From Pseudomonadota bacterium (GTDB lineage Bacteria; Pseudomonadota; Gammaproteobacteria; UBA5335), in the NCBI GenBank assembly GCA_002862435.1, contig PKDC01000057.1, forward strand, positions 1-64,000: DNA of 64,000 nucleotides, read 5' to 3'. Below the pieces are notes generated by a model. That model was not told the origin of the DNA, ran no database searches, and saw only the letters and a program-made list of their open reading frames with translations. Of this stretch, positions 46,473 through 56,042 are shown piece after piece (within the stretch, counting starts at the first letter, position 1; the number at the start of each line of letters is the position of its first letter). The translations under genes and the position numbers were made by a program.

Positions 46473-47270
46473 TCACCCCGCGATCTTTGTCTTTGCCAGT
46501 TCCGCCACCAGCCCCAGCCGTGACGCAATCGCGTCGCGCGACTGTCCCACCAGATGCTGACGGCGGGTCTCCGTGCTGGACAAGGGCGGCAAAAAAGCAA
46601 TTCGCACAACCAGATCGCGTGCGCCCAACAGCGCCCACACATGCGCCGTCAGGGTCTGTTCCCCCACGAACGGGGCCAATGGATGAGTCGATCGATCGCC
46701 GAGCGGATGCGGATAGGCGATGGCGACCGGCTGCACAGGCGCACGGGTCAGCAGCGCCGGTTGGTACAGGCGGGCATGGAATTTCCCCGGGCTTTCCCCA
46801 TCCCCAGTGGTCCCCTCCGGAAACAGCGTCAAGGTTTCGTCACGCCGCAACTGCCAGCCCATTGCCTCGATCAATCGCTGACTGCTGCGCACGTCGCCGC
46901 GGCGCAGAAACAGCGTCCCCAGCCAGCCCGCCATCCAGCCGATCAGAGGCCAGTCTGCCACTTCTGCCTTGGCGACAAAGCGGGATGGGGCAACGGCGTT
47001 CAGGGCAACAATGTCGAGCCAGGAGATGTGGTTGGCGACCCGCAGCGCCCGACCAGTCGCGGGATGTCCTTCGAGGATGATGCGCAATCCCAGCCGCCGA
47101 GCAAGACCGCTGAACCAGTGCTGCACCAGACGGTCACGGATACGCCGCCCGCGTACTTGCCCGGTGAGCCGGGCAGGGATCAGGATCAGGGCCACCAAAC
47201 CCAAGGCATAGACGATATGAAGAGCGAGCCGGGCAGCGCGCCCGGCCCGAACCAAGCCGTTGGCGCTCAT
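46473..47270 (-). CDS. olsA: Lysophospholipid/lyso-ornithine lipid acyltransferase (OlsA/PlsC type)
   Basis: 265-residue membrane-associated acyltransferase. N-terminal hydrophobic helix (about 15-35), HX4D motif NHISWLD (His81, Asp86), FPEGTTGDG, and PVQPVAIAY. General PlsC proteins have the same motifs; the 4-base overlap (ATGA) with an OlsB-type gene upstream points to the O-acyl transfer step of ornithine lipid synthesis. Start at ATG 47270 is fixed by this overlap; the frame extends further upstream. Confidence 0.85.
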   Translation of the reverse strand: MSANGLVRAGRAARLALHIVYALGLVALILIPARLTGQVRGRRIRDRLVQHWFSGLARRLGLRIILEGHPATGRALRVANHISWLDIVALNAVAPSRFVAKAEVADWPLIGWMAGWLGTLFLRRGDVRSSQRLIEAMGWQLRRDETLTLFPEGTTGDGESPGKFHARLYQPALLTRAPVQPVAIAYPHPLGDRSTHPLAPFVGEQTLTAHVWALLGARDLVVRIAFLPPLSSTETRRQHLVGQSRDAIASRLGLVAELAKTKIAG

Positions 47271-48022
47271 GCTGCAACCAGGAAATGCCGCGCGTAGCGC
47301 TGAGCGACCCGTTGTTGATCCAGCAAGATGAACACATCGGCCACGTTGAAATCGCGATCCCAATAGGGATCAGCGGCAACCCGCGCGCCCAAGCGAAAAT
47401 AGGCCTTGAGCAATGGCGGCATGGGCGCCGCAGCGGCCTCGTCAATCACGGCCTGGGGCAAGGGCTGGCGAGAGCGAACGCCGAGGCCCGACTCGAGCAG
47501 TTGTTCCGTGCGCAGCCGGCCCAACAGGGCATGAACCCCATCGACGCCCCGATCCAGACCTATCGAACCGCAGCCAATGAGATAATCATAGCGCCCTGAC
47601 TGCAGGATCTCGGCTACCCCCATCCACAGCGTCGCAATCGTGATGCCATTGCGATAGTCGGGATGGATACAGGTTCGGCCCAGCTCCATGAAGCGTCCTG
47701 GTTGGGACAGCACGGTGCCGATCTCGAACTCGGTTTCCGAATAGAACCCGCCGGCCGCCCAGGCGCCTTCGTTGTCGAGGATCCGGGTGTAGCCCGCAAT
47801 GGATTGCGTTGATTCGTCCCAGACCAGCAGATGGCGGCAATGATCGTCAAAGTCGTCGACGTCATGCCCAGGAATCGCGCTATGAAGCTGCGCGCCCATG
47901 TCCTCGCCAAAAATCCGGTAACGCAAGCGCTGCGCAGCACGCACCTCGTCCAGATGCGTCGCCAATCGAAGCTTGAGCACCCCTTTCCCCGCCATTTCTG
48001 CCTGGATTGTCTGTTCGTTCAT
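47267..48022 (-). CDS. olsB: L-ornithine N(alpha)-acyltransferase
   Basis: 251-residue GNAT-fold acyltransferase of the OlsB (putative haemolysin) family. It uses 3-hydroxyacyl-ACP to acylate ornithine, giving lyso-ornithine lipid. Family motifs: AAQRLRYRIFGEDMGA at about 29-44, DDFDDHCRHLLVWD, VLSQPGRFMELGRTCIHPDYRNG and YLIGCGSIGL. Coupled to olsA. Ornithine lipids often replace phospholipids under phosphate limitation, though no Pho box was seen directly upstream. Confidence 0.9.
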   Translation of the reverse strand: MNEQTIQAEMAGKGVLKLRLATHLDEVRAAQRLRYRIFGEDMGAQLHSAIPGHDVDDFDDHCRHLLVWDESTQSIAGYTRILDNEGAWAAGGFYSETEFEIGTVLSQPGRFMELGRTCIHPDYRNGITIATLWMGVAEILQSGRYDYLIGCGSIGLDRGVDGVHALLGRLRTEQLLESGLGVRSRQPLPQAVIDEAAAAPMPPLLKAYFRLGARVAADPYWDRDFNVADVFILLDQQRVAQRYARHFLVAA

Positions 48023-48186
48023 GTGTCCTGTCCGGAAGGCCTTGCCCCTAAAAGAAGAAGCCTAGGAAGCTGTCGTGACGGTCCAGTGAATGAACGATGA
48101 CGTTTGCGTGATGGTTATGCGCCGGGGATGCGCGCTATATTGAGGGGCAAGGAAACACCACCCACTACGGAAGGATGGGAGGAGAC

Positions 48187-48720
48187 GTGAGTTCATTGCT
48201 CACAATGGAGCACATCCCGCCTCTGGATCGGCTTACGGCGATCCTGCGCGAGGGCATACCGCTGACCGGCTTCATGCAAGTGGCCATCGACCATTGTGAT
48301 GCCGACCAGCTGCGTCTGGTCGCACCCTACGAACCCAATCGCAATCACAAGGGCGCCGCTTTCGGCGGCAGCCTGGCGGCCTTGGCGGTGGTCACGGGCT
48401 GGTCGGTGATGGAACTGGCCTGTCGGGAACGGGGGGCAGATGCCGAGGTGGTCATTTCCCATTTGGGCATGGATTTTCTCGCGCCAGTCACCACCACGCT
48501 GATCAGCCATTGCGCCCGGCCCGGCCCAGAGACGCTGGCGCATTTTTTTGACGTCTTCCTGATCCACGGCAAATCCAGGATCGATCTAAACGTTATAATC
48601 GAAGGTGTGCGAGCCCATTCGGTGAAGTGTCGAGCCACCTACGTGGCCTTGCACCGGTTGCGAGAAAGCAAGCAAGAAGCCAAGGAGGTTTGCCATGGCG
48701 GCTGTCATGATGGAGCATGA
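48187..48720 (+). CDS. Thioesterase, YiiD C-terminal domain type
   Basis: 177-residue hot-dog protein like the C-terminal domain of E. coli YiiD. NHKGAAFGGSLAALAVVTGW is the substrate-binding helix region; further SHLGMDFLAPVT and RATYVALHR are conserved. GTG 48187 with GGAGGAG upstream is chosen over ATG 48175 and ATG 48205. The acyl substrate is not known. The 3' end overlaps dsbB by 26 bases, which suggests coupling. Confidence 0.85.
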   Translation: MSSLLTMEHIPPLDRLTAILREGIPLTGFMQVAIDHCDADQLRLVAPYEPNRNHKGAAFGGSLAALAVVTGWSVMELACRERGADAEVVISHLGMDFLAPVTTTLISHCARPGPETLAHFFDVFLIHGKSRIDLNVIIEGVRAHSVKCRATYVALHRLRESKQEAKEVCHGGCHDGA

Positions 48721-49231
48721 GGCTCCCCAATTCCTGGGCCTGAATCCCAGGCAGATCAATTTCAGTGGGTTCTTTATCTGCGTGGGGCTGATGGCCTACG
48801 CCTATTACCTGCAGTATTTCGAGGGGCGAGAACCCTGCCCGCTGTGCATCTTCCAGCGCGTCGGGCTGGTTGCGCTGGGGCTGACGTTCCTGAGCATGGC
48901 GCTGCAGGAGCCGGGCCGGATCGGACGGCGGATCTATACCGTTCTAATCGGGGTGATTGCCATGGCTGGAGCGGGTGTTGCCGGCCGGCATGTCTGGCTG
49001 CAACACCTGCCGCCGGACAAGGTCCCAGCCTGTGGTCCGGATCTCGCCACAATGATGGACGCCTGGCCCCTGCAGACCGTCATTCAAACGGTGCTGCGCG
49101 GGAGCGGGGAATGTGCCATCGTGGACTGGTCGTTCATGGGCATCAGCATCCCCGGCTGGTGCCTGATCTGGTTCATCATCATGGGTGTCGTTGGCGTCAC
49201 GGTGAACGCTCGCGCATCCTTGGTCCGCTAA
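48695..49231 (+). CDS. dsbB: Disulfide bond formation protein DsbB
   Basis: Inner-membrane quinone reductase that re-oxidises DsbA. 178 residues and four helices. Redox pairs are Cys48/Cys51 (CPLC) and Cys113/Cys140, as in E. coli DsbB. AAGGAGG is 6 bases ahead of ATG 48695, inside the thioesterase gene. A 9-bp hairpin follows at 49305-49326. No dsbA in the window. Confidence 0.95.
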   Translation: MAAVMMEHEAPQFLGLNPRQINFSGFFICVGLMAYAYYLQYFEGREPCPLCIFQRVGLVALGLTFLSMALQEPGRIGRRIYTVLIGVIAMAGAGVAGRHVWLQHLPPDKVPACGPDLATMMDAWPLQTVIQTVLRGSGECAIVDWSFMGISIPGWCLIWFIIMGVVGVTVNARASLVR

Positions 49232-49304
49232 AGTCCAAGGCCATCTCCCAGCCGGGCGGTCCATTTGATCGCCCGGTCCGGTCATGGGAATCATCTCGCC
49301 AGCC

Positions 49305-49326
49305 TGGCGGGCCGAACGGCCCGCCA
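49305..49326. terminator. Strong bidirectional hairpin after dsbB
   Basis: TGGCGGGCC and GGCCCGCCA form a perfect 9-bp stem with a GAAC loop between the convergent dsbB and the small hypothetical gene. No T run adjacent. Confidence 0.6.
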
Positions 49327-49341
49327 TTCAGCGTTGCGCGC

Positions 49342-49560
49342 TCAGCGTGTTGCCACAATCTCATCGACGTATAGCGGCCCTTCGTAGACCTCCTTGCCAT
49401 CGATCAATACCTTGCCGTGCTCCCCACCTGTGATGGGCTGGGCAACAAAACCGTTGCGATCACTCCAGGCGGTGGCATCGCCGCCGTTGGTGACCTTCAC
49501 CGTGACCTTGGCCTTCTTGATCGGCTGCCGATTCTGATCAACCAGGCGAAATACCAACAT
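49342..49560 (-). CDS. Small hypothetical protein, Ig/transthyretin-like fold
   Basis: 72 residues from ATG 49560, with GGAGGAG six bases upstream, which makes it a real gene. The sequence MLVFRLVDQNRQPIKKAKVTV, GDATAWSDRNGFVAQPI and KVLIDGKEVYEG suggests a single beta-sandwich like the carboxypeptidase regulatory domain. No signal peptide and no Cys. I do not recognise the family. Its neighbours (dsbB, cysQ) give no hint. Confidence 0.7.
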   Translation of the reverse strand: MLVFRLVDQNRQPIKKAKVTVKVTNGGDATAWSDRNGFVAQPITGGEHGKVLIDGKEVYEGPLYVDEIVATR

Positions 49561-49680
49561 CGCTGTCTCCTCCATTCTGTATTGGATACAAGGCGCGCAG
49601 GCTGCAAAAATCTCGCAACCCATGCCCTATGGAGTGTAAGCGGCGCTTGGAAAAAAGCGAAGATTGCCCGCGGATCCCGA

Positions 49681-50508
49681 TCAGCTCGTGCTGGGCAGGT
49701 AGGCGCCCCAATTGCGTCCGGCGTCGCCAAACGCCAGAAAATAGGGATTGAGGATGTCCGCCTTGGTGTTGTAGCGCATCGGGGCGCCGGCCAAGTCGGT
49801 GAGCTGCCCACCCGCCACTTCGAGCACCGCCTGGGCCGCCGCAGTGTCCCATTCACTGGTTGGCCCCAGGCGCGGATAGATATCGGCCTTGCCTTCGGCA
49901 ACGAGGCAGATCTTGAGGGAACTGCCCATGCTGGTCAGATCGCACGGCCCCAGCCGCTCCAGATAGGCCGCCACCTCGGGGCTCTGGTGACTGCGGCTGG
50001 CCACCGCGACCACGCGTTGACCCACTGGACACGGGCGCACCGTGATGGCATGAACCGCGCCACCCGCCGCTTCGGCCTTGAATGCCCCGCGTCCCACGCT
50101 CGCGGCGTAATACACCCCGGTTGCGGGCACATGGACCACCCCCAATACGGGGCGATGGTCGTCGATCAAGGCAACGTTGACGGTAAATTCGCCGTTGCGC
50201 TTGATGAATTCCTTGGTGCCATCCAGCGGATCAATGAGCCAGTAGCGCGCCCAGCGCGAGCGCTCGGCAAAATCAGGCCGCCCGCCCTCCTCCGACAAGA
50301 TGGGCCAGTCCGGTGTCAGCGCGCTGAGCCCGTTGACAAGGACGTGGTGAGCGGCCAGGTCAGCTTCTGTGAGCGGAGAGGTGTCGTCCTTGTCGCTTAC
50401 TGTGAAGTCCGCGGCATAGATCGAGAGGATGGCCTGGGCAGCCTCAGTCGCCAATTTCACCACCGGGTCCAGCAAGGCATCGAATGTCGGCATGGGCATC
50501 AATCTCAC
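49681..50508 (-). CDS. cysQ: 3'(2'),5'-bisphosphate nucleotidase
   Basis: Hydrolyses PAP to AMP and phosphate, removing the inhibitory by-product of PAPS reductase. 275 residues of the inositol-monophosphatase fold; metal ligands at Glu73 (LSEEGG), Asp93 and Asp96 (IDPLDGTKEF) and the C-terminal TSEWDTAAAQAVL. SKDDTSPLTEAD-like VSDKDDTSPLTEADLAAH and DSSLK-like MGSSLKICLVAEGKAD are specific for CysQ. Relates functionally to cysH at 41276-42010. Confidence 0.95.
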   Translation of the reverse strand: MRLMPMPTFDALLDPVVKLATEAAQAILSIYAADFTVSDKDDTSPLTEADLAAHHVLVNGLSALTPDWPILSEEGGRPDFAERSRWARYWLIDPLDGTKEFIKRNGEFTVNVALIDDHRPVLGVVHVPATGVYYAASVGRGAFKAEAAGGAVHAITVRPCPVGQRVVAVASRSHQSPEVAAYLERLGPCDLTSMGSSLKICLVAEGKADIYPRLGPTSEWDTAAAQAVLEVAGGQLTDLAGAPMRYNTKADILNPYFLAFGDAGRNWGAYLPSTS

Positions 50509-50527
50509 TCGGATAGGATTTAGTTAG

Positions 50528-51808
50528 CTAAGCTTGATCGTCTCCCCCACCGGAAACGGCATGGGGGCTTGAATTCAGCGGGTGCCGGCGTGCCGGACGG
50601 TCAGCCCGATGGCGCGCGCGCAGCGCCTGCAGGTCCGGGACCGGGACCACCGGGATCTTGTGGCCGATGTAGGCCTCGATCTCGGGCAGGGCGTAGCAGT
50701 AATGCTCACAGCACAGCGAAAACGCATCGCCTTCGGCGCCGGCGCGGGCCGTGCGACCGATGCGATGCACGTAGTCCTCGGCATCCTGCGGCAGGTCGTA
50801 GTTGATGACCAGCGCCACATGGGGAATGTGCAATCCCCGCGCGGCGACGTCGGTGGCCACCAGCACCTGCACCCGCCCCTCGGTGAACGCCGTGAGCAAG
50901 GCAAGTCGCTTGTGCTGCGGGACATCGCCGCTGAGTCGGCCGACAACAATGCCCTGACCCTGGAGCCGCTGCTCGATCTTTTCGGAGGCGCGGCGGGTAT
51001 TGACGAATATGATCGTGCGCTCGCCAGGCATCTCTGCCACCAGCGCGCGCAGCAAGGGCAGCTTTTCCTCGCTGGACACGTGGTAGAGGCGCTCGCGCGC
51101 GCCGACGGCAGTCATCTGGTCGACTTCGGTGCGCACCAGCCGCGGGCTGTTCATGTGCTCGTAAGCCAGTTCCGTCACCCGGTGGGACAGCGTCGCCGAG
51201 AACAACATGTTCAGACGTTGTTCGGGCGGCGGCATGCGGCGCAGCAGGTAGCGCACGTCATTGATGAAGCCCAGGTCGAACATGCGGTCGGCCTCGTCCA
51301 GCACGACGACTTCCGCTGCCTTCAGATCAAAAACACCCTGTTTGAAGTAGTCGATGAGCCGCCCCGGCGTGCCAATCAACACGTCCACCCCGGCTTCCAG
51401 GGTTTCCCGTTGGGTGTGATAACCGGTACCGCCATACACCACGGCCACACGCAGACCGCTGGAGCCGCCAAGCTGCTCGGCATCACGGTGAATCTGCACA
51501 GCCAGCTCCCGGGTCGGCGCTAGAATCAGGGCGCGCGGCTGATTCAATCGGCGCCCCGCGGGCGGCGCATGGGTGAGCAGACGGTTCATCAGCGCCAACA
51601 GGAAGGCCGCCGTCTTACCAGTTCCGGTCTGTGCCTGTCCGGCCACATCATGGCCTGCCAGCGCAAGCGGCAGAGTTGCGGCCTGAATCGGTGTGCAATG
51701 GGCAAAACCCGCCGCGACCGTGCCCGCCAACAGCGCGGGGGCCAGATTCAGATCGGAAAACGAGAGTGGAGCATCCAGGGAAGCATCTGGAGAAGTCATC
51801 CCGGCCAC
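50528..51808 (-). CDS. rhlB: DEAD-box ATP-dependent RNA helicase RhlB
   Basis: RNA degradosome helicase. 426 residues with Q motif ([16 protein letters not shown]), Walker A AQTGTGKT (about 58-65), [22 protein letters not shown] and the [15 protein letters not shown] motif VI. RhlB identity is supported by [11 protein letters not shown] and by its position divergent from trxA-rho, as in E. coli. Start is ATG 51808 or 51799. Confidence 0.95.
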   Translation of the reverse strand: MAGMTSPDASLDAPLSFSDLNLAPALLAGTVAAGFAHCTPIQAATLPLALAGHDVAGQAQTGTGKTAAFLLALMNRLLTHAPPAGRRLNQPRALILAPTRELAVQIHRDAEQLGGSSGLRVAVVYGGTGYHTQRETLEAGVDVLIGTPGRLIDYFKQGVFDLKAAEVVVLDEADRMFDLGFINDVRYLLRRMPPPEQRLNMLFSATLSHRVTELAYEHMNSPRLVRTEVDQMTAVGARERLYHVSSEEKLPLLRALVAEMPGERTIIFVNTRRASEKIEQRLQGQGIVVGRLSGDVPQHKRLALLTAFTEGRVQVLVATDVAARGLHIPHVALVINYDLPQDAEDYVHRIGRTARAGAEGDAFSLCCEHYCYALPEIEAYIGHKIPVVPVPDLQALRARHRADRPARRHPLNSSPHAVSGGGDDQA

Positions 51809-52020
51809 CGGCAGTCTTGACCCTGGGCAAGGGTAAGCGGGGCGCTATTGCATTTGGGGTGGATCACTGGGTAAGCTAACTCCGAGACAAAAATAATTGG
51901 TCTATTCTGCCTCATTCGCTTGAGCCGCGTCACATCCGGCTTGGTTCCCCGCCGACGCATCCTTCGCGTTTCCGGCACGAGCAAATCCAAATTTTTTTTC
52001 ATTTTGTGGAGGTACGGTTC

Positions 52021-52347
52021 GTGAGCGGTGTCGTCACCCATGTTACGGATGATAATTTCGAACGGGAAGTGCTCCAATCTCAGGTTCCCGTTTTGGTTGA
52101 CTATTGGGCCGAATGGTGTGGCCCGTGCAAGATGATCGCGCCGCTTCTGGACGAGATTTCCGGGGAATATGCCGGTCGCCTGAAAATCGCCAAACTCAAC
52201 ATTGACGAAAATCCCCAGACACCCCCCAAATACGGCATCCGCGGCATTCCGACCCTGATGCTGTTCAAGGGTGGCAATGTCGAAGCCACCAAGGTGGGCG
52301 CATTATCCAAATCCCAGCTGGTTGCCTTCCTGGACAGCCAAGTGTGA
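52021..52347 (+). CDS. trxA: Thioredoxin 1
   Basis: 108-residue dithiol reductant for PAPS reductase, ribonucleotide reductase and peroxiredoxins. The GTG at 52021 is the start: GGAGG lies at 52008-52012, and the protein begins [13 protein letters not shown]. Active site WCGPCK (Cys33/Cys36); cis-Pro in [13 protein letters not shown] terminator-like stem follows before rho. Confidence 0.97.
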   Translation: MSGVVTHVTDDNFEREVLQSQVPVLVDYWAEWCGPCKMIAPLLDEISGEYAGRLKIAKLNIDENPQTPPKYGIRGIPTLMLFKGGNVEATKVGALSKSQLVAFLDSQV

Positions 52348-52372
52348 ATTCACCACGAATGACCTGATACCA

Positions 52373-52400
52373 AAAGCCCCCCGTCCGGAGAGGGGGCTTT
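52373..52400 (+). terminator. Terminator between trxA and rho
   Basis: AAAGCCCCC and GGGGGCTTT form a 9-bp stem with a 10-base loop, followed by AT. It lies 26 bases after trxA and would partly separate trxA from rho, whose leader (52401-52568) may take part in autoregulation. Confidence 0.7.
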
Positions 52401-52568
52401 ATCTCCCCACAATGAAAACAAATGACGCCAGCAATCATGCCGCTCCAGCCCCGGAGTGACTCCTGACCAGCGATTTCCGAAGCCCACCGATCCAAATCCA
52501 CGGGTCGGTTCCCGCCAGCCATTCAACCCTTCCAATCCCAGCGCAGACCTTCCCCTGAGTAAACGAGC

Positions 52569-53828
52569 ATGAATCTGACCCACCTGAAAAAAATGCCCGC
52601 AGCCGAGCTTGTCGCTTTGGCTCAATCGATGAATATCGAAGGCGCCGCCCGCTCCCGCAAGCAGGACATCATCTTCTCGATCCTCAAGCAGGCCGCCAAG
52701 AACGGGGATGAGATTTCCGGGGACGGCGTGGTGGAGATCCTGCAGGACGGCTACGGCTTCCTGCGTTCGGGGGACAGTTCCTATCTGGCCGGTCCAGATG
52801 ACATTTACGTCTCGCCCAGCCAGATCCGGCGCTTCAGTTTGCGCACCGGCGACACGGTCACGGGACGCATCCGCCCCCCCAAGGAAGGCGAGCGTTATTT
52901 CGCTTTGCTGAAAGTGGATGAGATCAATTTCGACCGTCCCGAGGCGGCCCACAACAAGATTTTATTCGAGAACCTCACCCCCCTGTTCGCCAAGGAAACC
53001 CTGATCCTGGAACAGGGCAACGGCAGCACCGAGGATCTCACCGCGCGCATCATCGATATGATTTCGCCCATCGGCAAAGGTCAACGCGGACTCGTCGTCT
53101 CGCCGCCCAAGGCCGGCAAGACCATGATGCTGCAGAACATCGCCCACAGCATCGCCGCCAACCACCCCGAGTGTTACCTCATCGTCCTGCTCATCGACGA
53201 GCGGCCCGAGGAAGTCACCGAAATGAGCCGCTCGGTGCGCGGGGAAGTCATCGCCTCCACCTTCGACGAACCCGCCACCCGCCACGTGCAGGTCGCGGAA
53301 ATGGTGATCGAGAAGGCCAAACGCCTGGTCGAGCACAAACGGGACGTGGTGATTCTGCTGGACTCCATCACCCGGCTGGCGCGCGCCTACAACACCGTGA
53401 TCCCCTCCTCCGGCAAGGTGCTCACCGGCGGCGTGGACGCCAACGCCCTGCACCGCCCCAAGCGGTTCTTCGGCGCCGCCCGCAACATCGAGGAAGGCGG
53501 TTCGCTGACGATCATCGCCACCGCGCTGGTCGACACCGGCTCGCGCATGGACGATGTGATCTACGAGGAGTTCAAGGGCACCGGCAACATGGAAATCCAC
53601 ATGGAGCGCCGGATCGCCGAAAAACGCATCTTCCCGGCCATCAACATCAATCGCTCCGGCACCCGGCGCGAGGAATTCCTCATTGCGCCAGAAGAAATGC
53701 AGAAGATCTGGATCCTGCGCAAACTGCTGCATTCGATGGATGAACTGGCCGCCATTGAATTCCTGATCGACCGCATGAAGACCACCAAGACCAACGCAGA
53801 GTTCTTCGACACCATGAAGCGGGGCTGA
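52569..53828 (+). CDS. rho: Transcription termination factor Rho
   Basis: Hexameric ATP-dependent RNA translocase. 419 residues, E. coli-size. N-terminal helix bundle ([15 protein letters not shown]), cold-shock-like RNA-binding domain (about 50-118, DGYGFLRS), then ATPase core with [12 protein letters not shown]alker A (about 178-189), Walker [18 protein letters not shown]-loop [10 protein letters not shown] and R-loop GTGNMEIHM. Preceded by a 168-base leader without a gene. Confidence 0.98.
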   Translation: MNLTHLKKMPAAELVALAQSMNIEGAARSRKQDIIFSILKQAAKNGDEISGDGVVEILQDGYGFLRSGDSSYLAGPDDIYVSPSQIRRFSLRTGDTVTGRIRPPKEGERYFALLKVDEINFDRPEAAHNKILFENLTPLFAKETLILEQGNGSTEDLTARIIDMISPIGKGQRGLVVSPPKAGKTMMLQNIAHSIAANHPECYLIVLLIDERPEEVTEMSRSVRGEVIASTFDEPATRHVQVAEMVIEKAKRLVEHKRDVVILLDSITRLARAYNTVIPSSGKVLTGGVDANALHRPKRFFGAARNIEEGGSLTIIATALVDTGSRMDDVIYEEFKGTGNMEIHMERRIAEKRIFPAININRSGTRREEFLIAPEEMQKIWILRKLLHSMDELAAIEFLIDRMKTTKTNAEFFDTMKRG

Positions 53829-53834
53829 GCCGAC

Positions 53835-54500
53835 ATGAGCCGCAAGACCCTGCCACTGGACGCCAGGCTCAGCGACTACCTGCTCAGCGTGGGGGTGCGG
53901 GAACCTGAACTGGCGCGCGCCCTGCGCGAGGAAACCACCGGTCGGCCCGAATCCAACATGCAGATCGCCCCGGAGCAGGGGCAGTTCCTGGATTTTCTGA
54001 TCCGCGCCCTGGGCGTGCGCCGGGCCATCGAAGTCGGCGTGTATACCGGCTACAGCGCCCTGATCACGGCCCTCGCCCTGCCTGCGGACGGTGAACTCAT
54101 CGCCTGCGACATCAATCCGGAGTGGACCGCCATCGGCCAGCGCTACTGGCGGCAGGCCGGGGTTGCGGACCGCATCCGTTTGCACCTGCGCCCGGCCCAA
54201 GACACCCTGAACGCCCTGATCGGCGCCGGAGAAAGCGGCCGCTTCGATTTCGCCTTCATCGATGCGGACAAGGAAGGCTACCCGGACTATTTCGAGGCCT
54301 GCCTGAAGCTCATGCGCCCCGGCGGCGTCATCGCGGTGGACAACACGCTGTGGTCAGGCCATGTCGCCAACCCCGCCGTGCAGGATGCCGACACCGCCGC
54401 CCTGCGCGCCTTCAATGCGACGCGGCACGCTGATTCACGGGTTGATCTGTGTCTGCTGCCCGTGGCCGATGGCCTGACGCTGCTGCGCAAACGGGCCTGA
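53835..54500 (+). CDS. Class I SAM-dependent O-methyltransferase (caffeoyl-CoA OMT family)
   Basis: 221-residue soluble methyltransferase. SAM-binding EVGVYTGYSALITALALP and the metal/substrate DADKEGYPDYFEACLKLMRPGGVIAVDN are those of the catechol/caffeoyl-CoA OMT family. It starts 6 bases after rho, so it is read from the same transcript. Bacterial members methylate catechol-like small molecules; the substrate here is unknown. Confidence 0.9.
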   Translation: MSRKTLPLDARLSDYLLSVGVREPELARALREETTGRPESNMQIAPEQGQFLDFLIRALGVRRAIEVGVYTGYSALITALALPADGELIACDINPEWTAIGQRYWRQAGVADRIRLHLRPAQDTLNALIGAGESGRFDFAFIDADKEGYPDYFEACLKLMRPGGVIAVDNTLWSGHVANPAVQDADTAALRAFNATRHADSRVDLCLLPVADGLTLLRKRA

Positions 54501-54629
54501 ATCCCGCCCAGCCAGCCCCAGCCTCTGTTGATGTACGTATCGCCAGCGCGGGAAAGAAAGCTTGTTGGAAAGTGCGGGCGACAGCGATGCGCCTGTTTCG
54601 CCTGAGCGACTTGTACGGCGCAGGAAAGC

Positions 54630-55262
54630 TCAGAATCCGAGACGCGCGCCCAGGCGCCACTCGGTCAGTTCCTGTCCGCTCAGATCCTTCTCATACTCGC
54701 CGGTCATATAGGATGCGGTAAGCCCCAGGTTGGGCGTCAACCGATAAAGCGCGCCCAGGGTATAGCGCAAGAGGCCCGCATCCAGATGGTCCCGGGTATT
54801 GTCCAAAGCGTTCTGCAACACGCCGAATTCCAGCTCGAAGGCATTCTGGATTCCCATTCGCAGGCCGCCCCCCAAGCCATAGCCGCGCCATTGGTCGGTG
54901 CCAAACAGCATATCGTTGCGACTCAGATAGGACATGCCCCCGAACAGGTCCATGGAAACCCCTTCCAGCAGGGAGCGAAGGGCATATTGGCCGCCCACAC
55001 CCGCCGACAGCGCATCCAGCGGCAGTGTGAATCCGCCAAGCTCCTGATCGCTCGATCGATAACCCGCGCTGAGGAAGAGATGCTCGGTCAATGGATGGGT
55101 GTTAAGGGTGTCCTGCCTGGGACCACTGCTCAGCCCATCAAGCGCCATATTGGCCTGATAGGCCCGTTCAAGAACACTGTTGGAGAGGTATCCAGCAGCC
55201 TCCGCCTGCCCAAAAGACGTGGCAAGCGCAAGCGCGAGTCCAATCAATCCGCTTTTTCTCAT
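54630..55262 (-). CDS. Outer-membrane beta-barrel protein, function unknown
   Basis: 210 residues from ATG 55262 (AAGGGG six bases upstream). Signal peptide GLIGLALALATSFGQAEA; the mature part shows alternating amphipathic strands (LFLSAGYRSS, GLGGGLRMGIQNAFELEFGV, LGLTASYMTGEYE) and ends with WRLGARLGF, a C-terminal aromatic as required by BamA. About eight strands fit an OmpA/OmpW-size barrel. I do not recognise the family. No partner gene is adjacent. Confidence 0.75.
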   Translation of the reverse strand: MRKSGLIGLALALATSFGQAEAAGYLSNSVLERAYQANMALDGLSSGPRQDTLNTHPLTEHLFLSAGYRSSDQELGGFTLPLDALSAGVGGQYALRSLLEGVSMDLFGGMSYLSRNDMLFGTDQWRGYGLGGGLRMGIQNAFELEFGVLQNALDNTRDHLDAGLLRYTLGALYRLTPNLGLTASYMTGEYEKDLSGQELTEWRLGARLGF

Positions 55263-55362
55263 TTCCATCCCCTTGTGTCAGCCTGGCAGCCGCGAAGAGG
55301 CCAGCATCTGACTTTCTCATTCGGCCCGCAGTGTACCGAAGGTGATTCATGCGGAAAACCCG

Positions 55363-55563
55363 TTACCGGGATAACCACCACCACAGCACGCTGAACAATA
55401 GGCTCAACACCATGCAGCTCGCCAAAGGAACATAGACGGCAAATGGACCACTGCGCCAGTACAGATCACCCGGCAGATGACCCAAGCCCAACCGCCCGAC
55501 CCATGGCCACAACACACCCAAGGCCAACAAAATCAATCCCAGGGTCACCAGCGCCCGCTGCAT
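55363..55563 (-). CDS. DUF2905 family membrane protein
   Basis: 66-residue protein with two hydrophobic helices (ALVTLGLILLALGVLW and VYVPLASCMVLSLLFSVLW) flanking the conserved RLGLGHLPGDL segment, which is typical of DUF2905. Its ATG directly abuts the stop of the SelW-like gene, so the two are cotranscribed. Confidence 0.88.
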   Translation of the reverse strand: MQRALVTLGLILLALGVLWPWVGRLGLGHLPGDLYWRSGPFAVYVPLASCMVLSLLFSVLWWWLSR

Positions 55564-55851
55564 TCAATGCTCGCTGGAGCGATCGGCGTGACCCAGATCG
55601 CGATCCGGATCGATGTGGTCACGCAGACGCCGCTTGATCTCCTTGGCCTCCGGGAAGCGACCTTCCCGCGCCCGCGACCAAAGCAATGCATCCCCCAGCC
55701 GGATCTCGAATACACCCCCCGTTCCGGGACGCAGCGCCACCTCCTCCAGATCCTGTCCAAAGGTCAGCAGCAATTCCTGGGCCATCCAGGCCGCCCGCAG
55801 CAGCCATTGGCACTGCGAACAATAGGTAATGCTCACGCGCACCTTGTGCAT
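55564..55851 (-). CDS. SelT/SelW/SelH (Rdx) family thioredoxin-fold protein
   Basis: 95 residues from ATG 55851; the frame is open further up. The redox motif is CSQC (Cys11/Cys14), the cysteine form of the selenoprotein W CxxU. WMAQELLLTFGQDLEEVALRPGTGGVFEI is the conserved core. Rdx proteins are thought to use glutathione or thioredoxin. No SECIS element is needed. The C-terminal DRDLGHADRSSEH is an unconserved tail. Confidence 0.9.
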   Translation of the reverse strand: MHKVRVSITYCSQCQWLLRAAWMAQELLLTFGQDLEEVALRPGTGGVFEIRLGDALLWSRAREGRFPEAKEIKRRLRDHIDPDRDLGHADRSSEH

Positions 55852-56042
55852 TGGCCTTTCTCGCTTCTGTATTCGTCGGGATAGCGCAACGACACCCGTT
55901 CCTTTGCTAGTCTCAAATCCTGGTTCAGTCCCCGTCAAGCCGGTGGATCATGGCAGCTACCAAAGCCTGAATTGCGCTGTGAAGGGGCATTCAGGCGCCA
56001 TAGCGGTGCGCCGCCTTGTTCCTGTCTCACAGGAGACCCATC

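Noticed and set aside
52962..54200. 412-codon minus-strand open frame
   Set aside because: Antisense to rho and the O-methyltransferase; rho is unmistakable.
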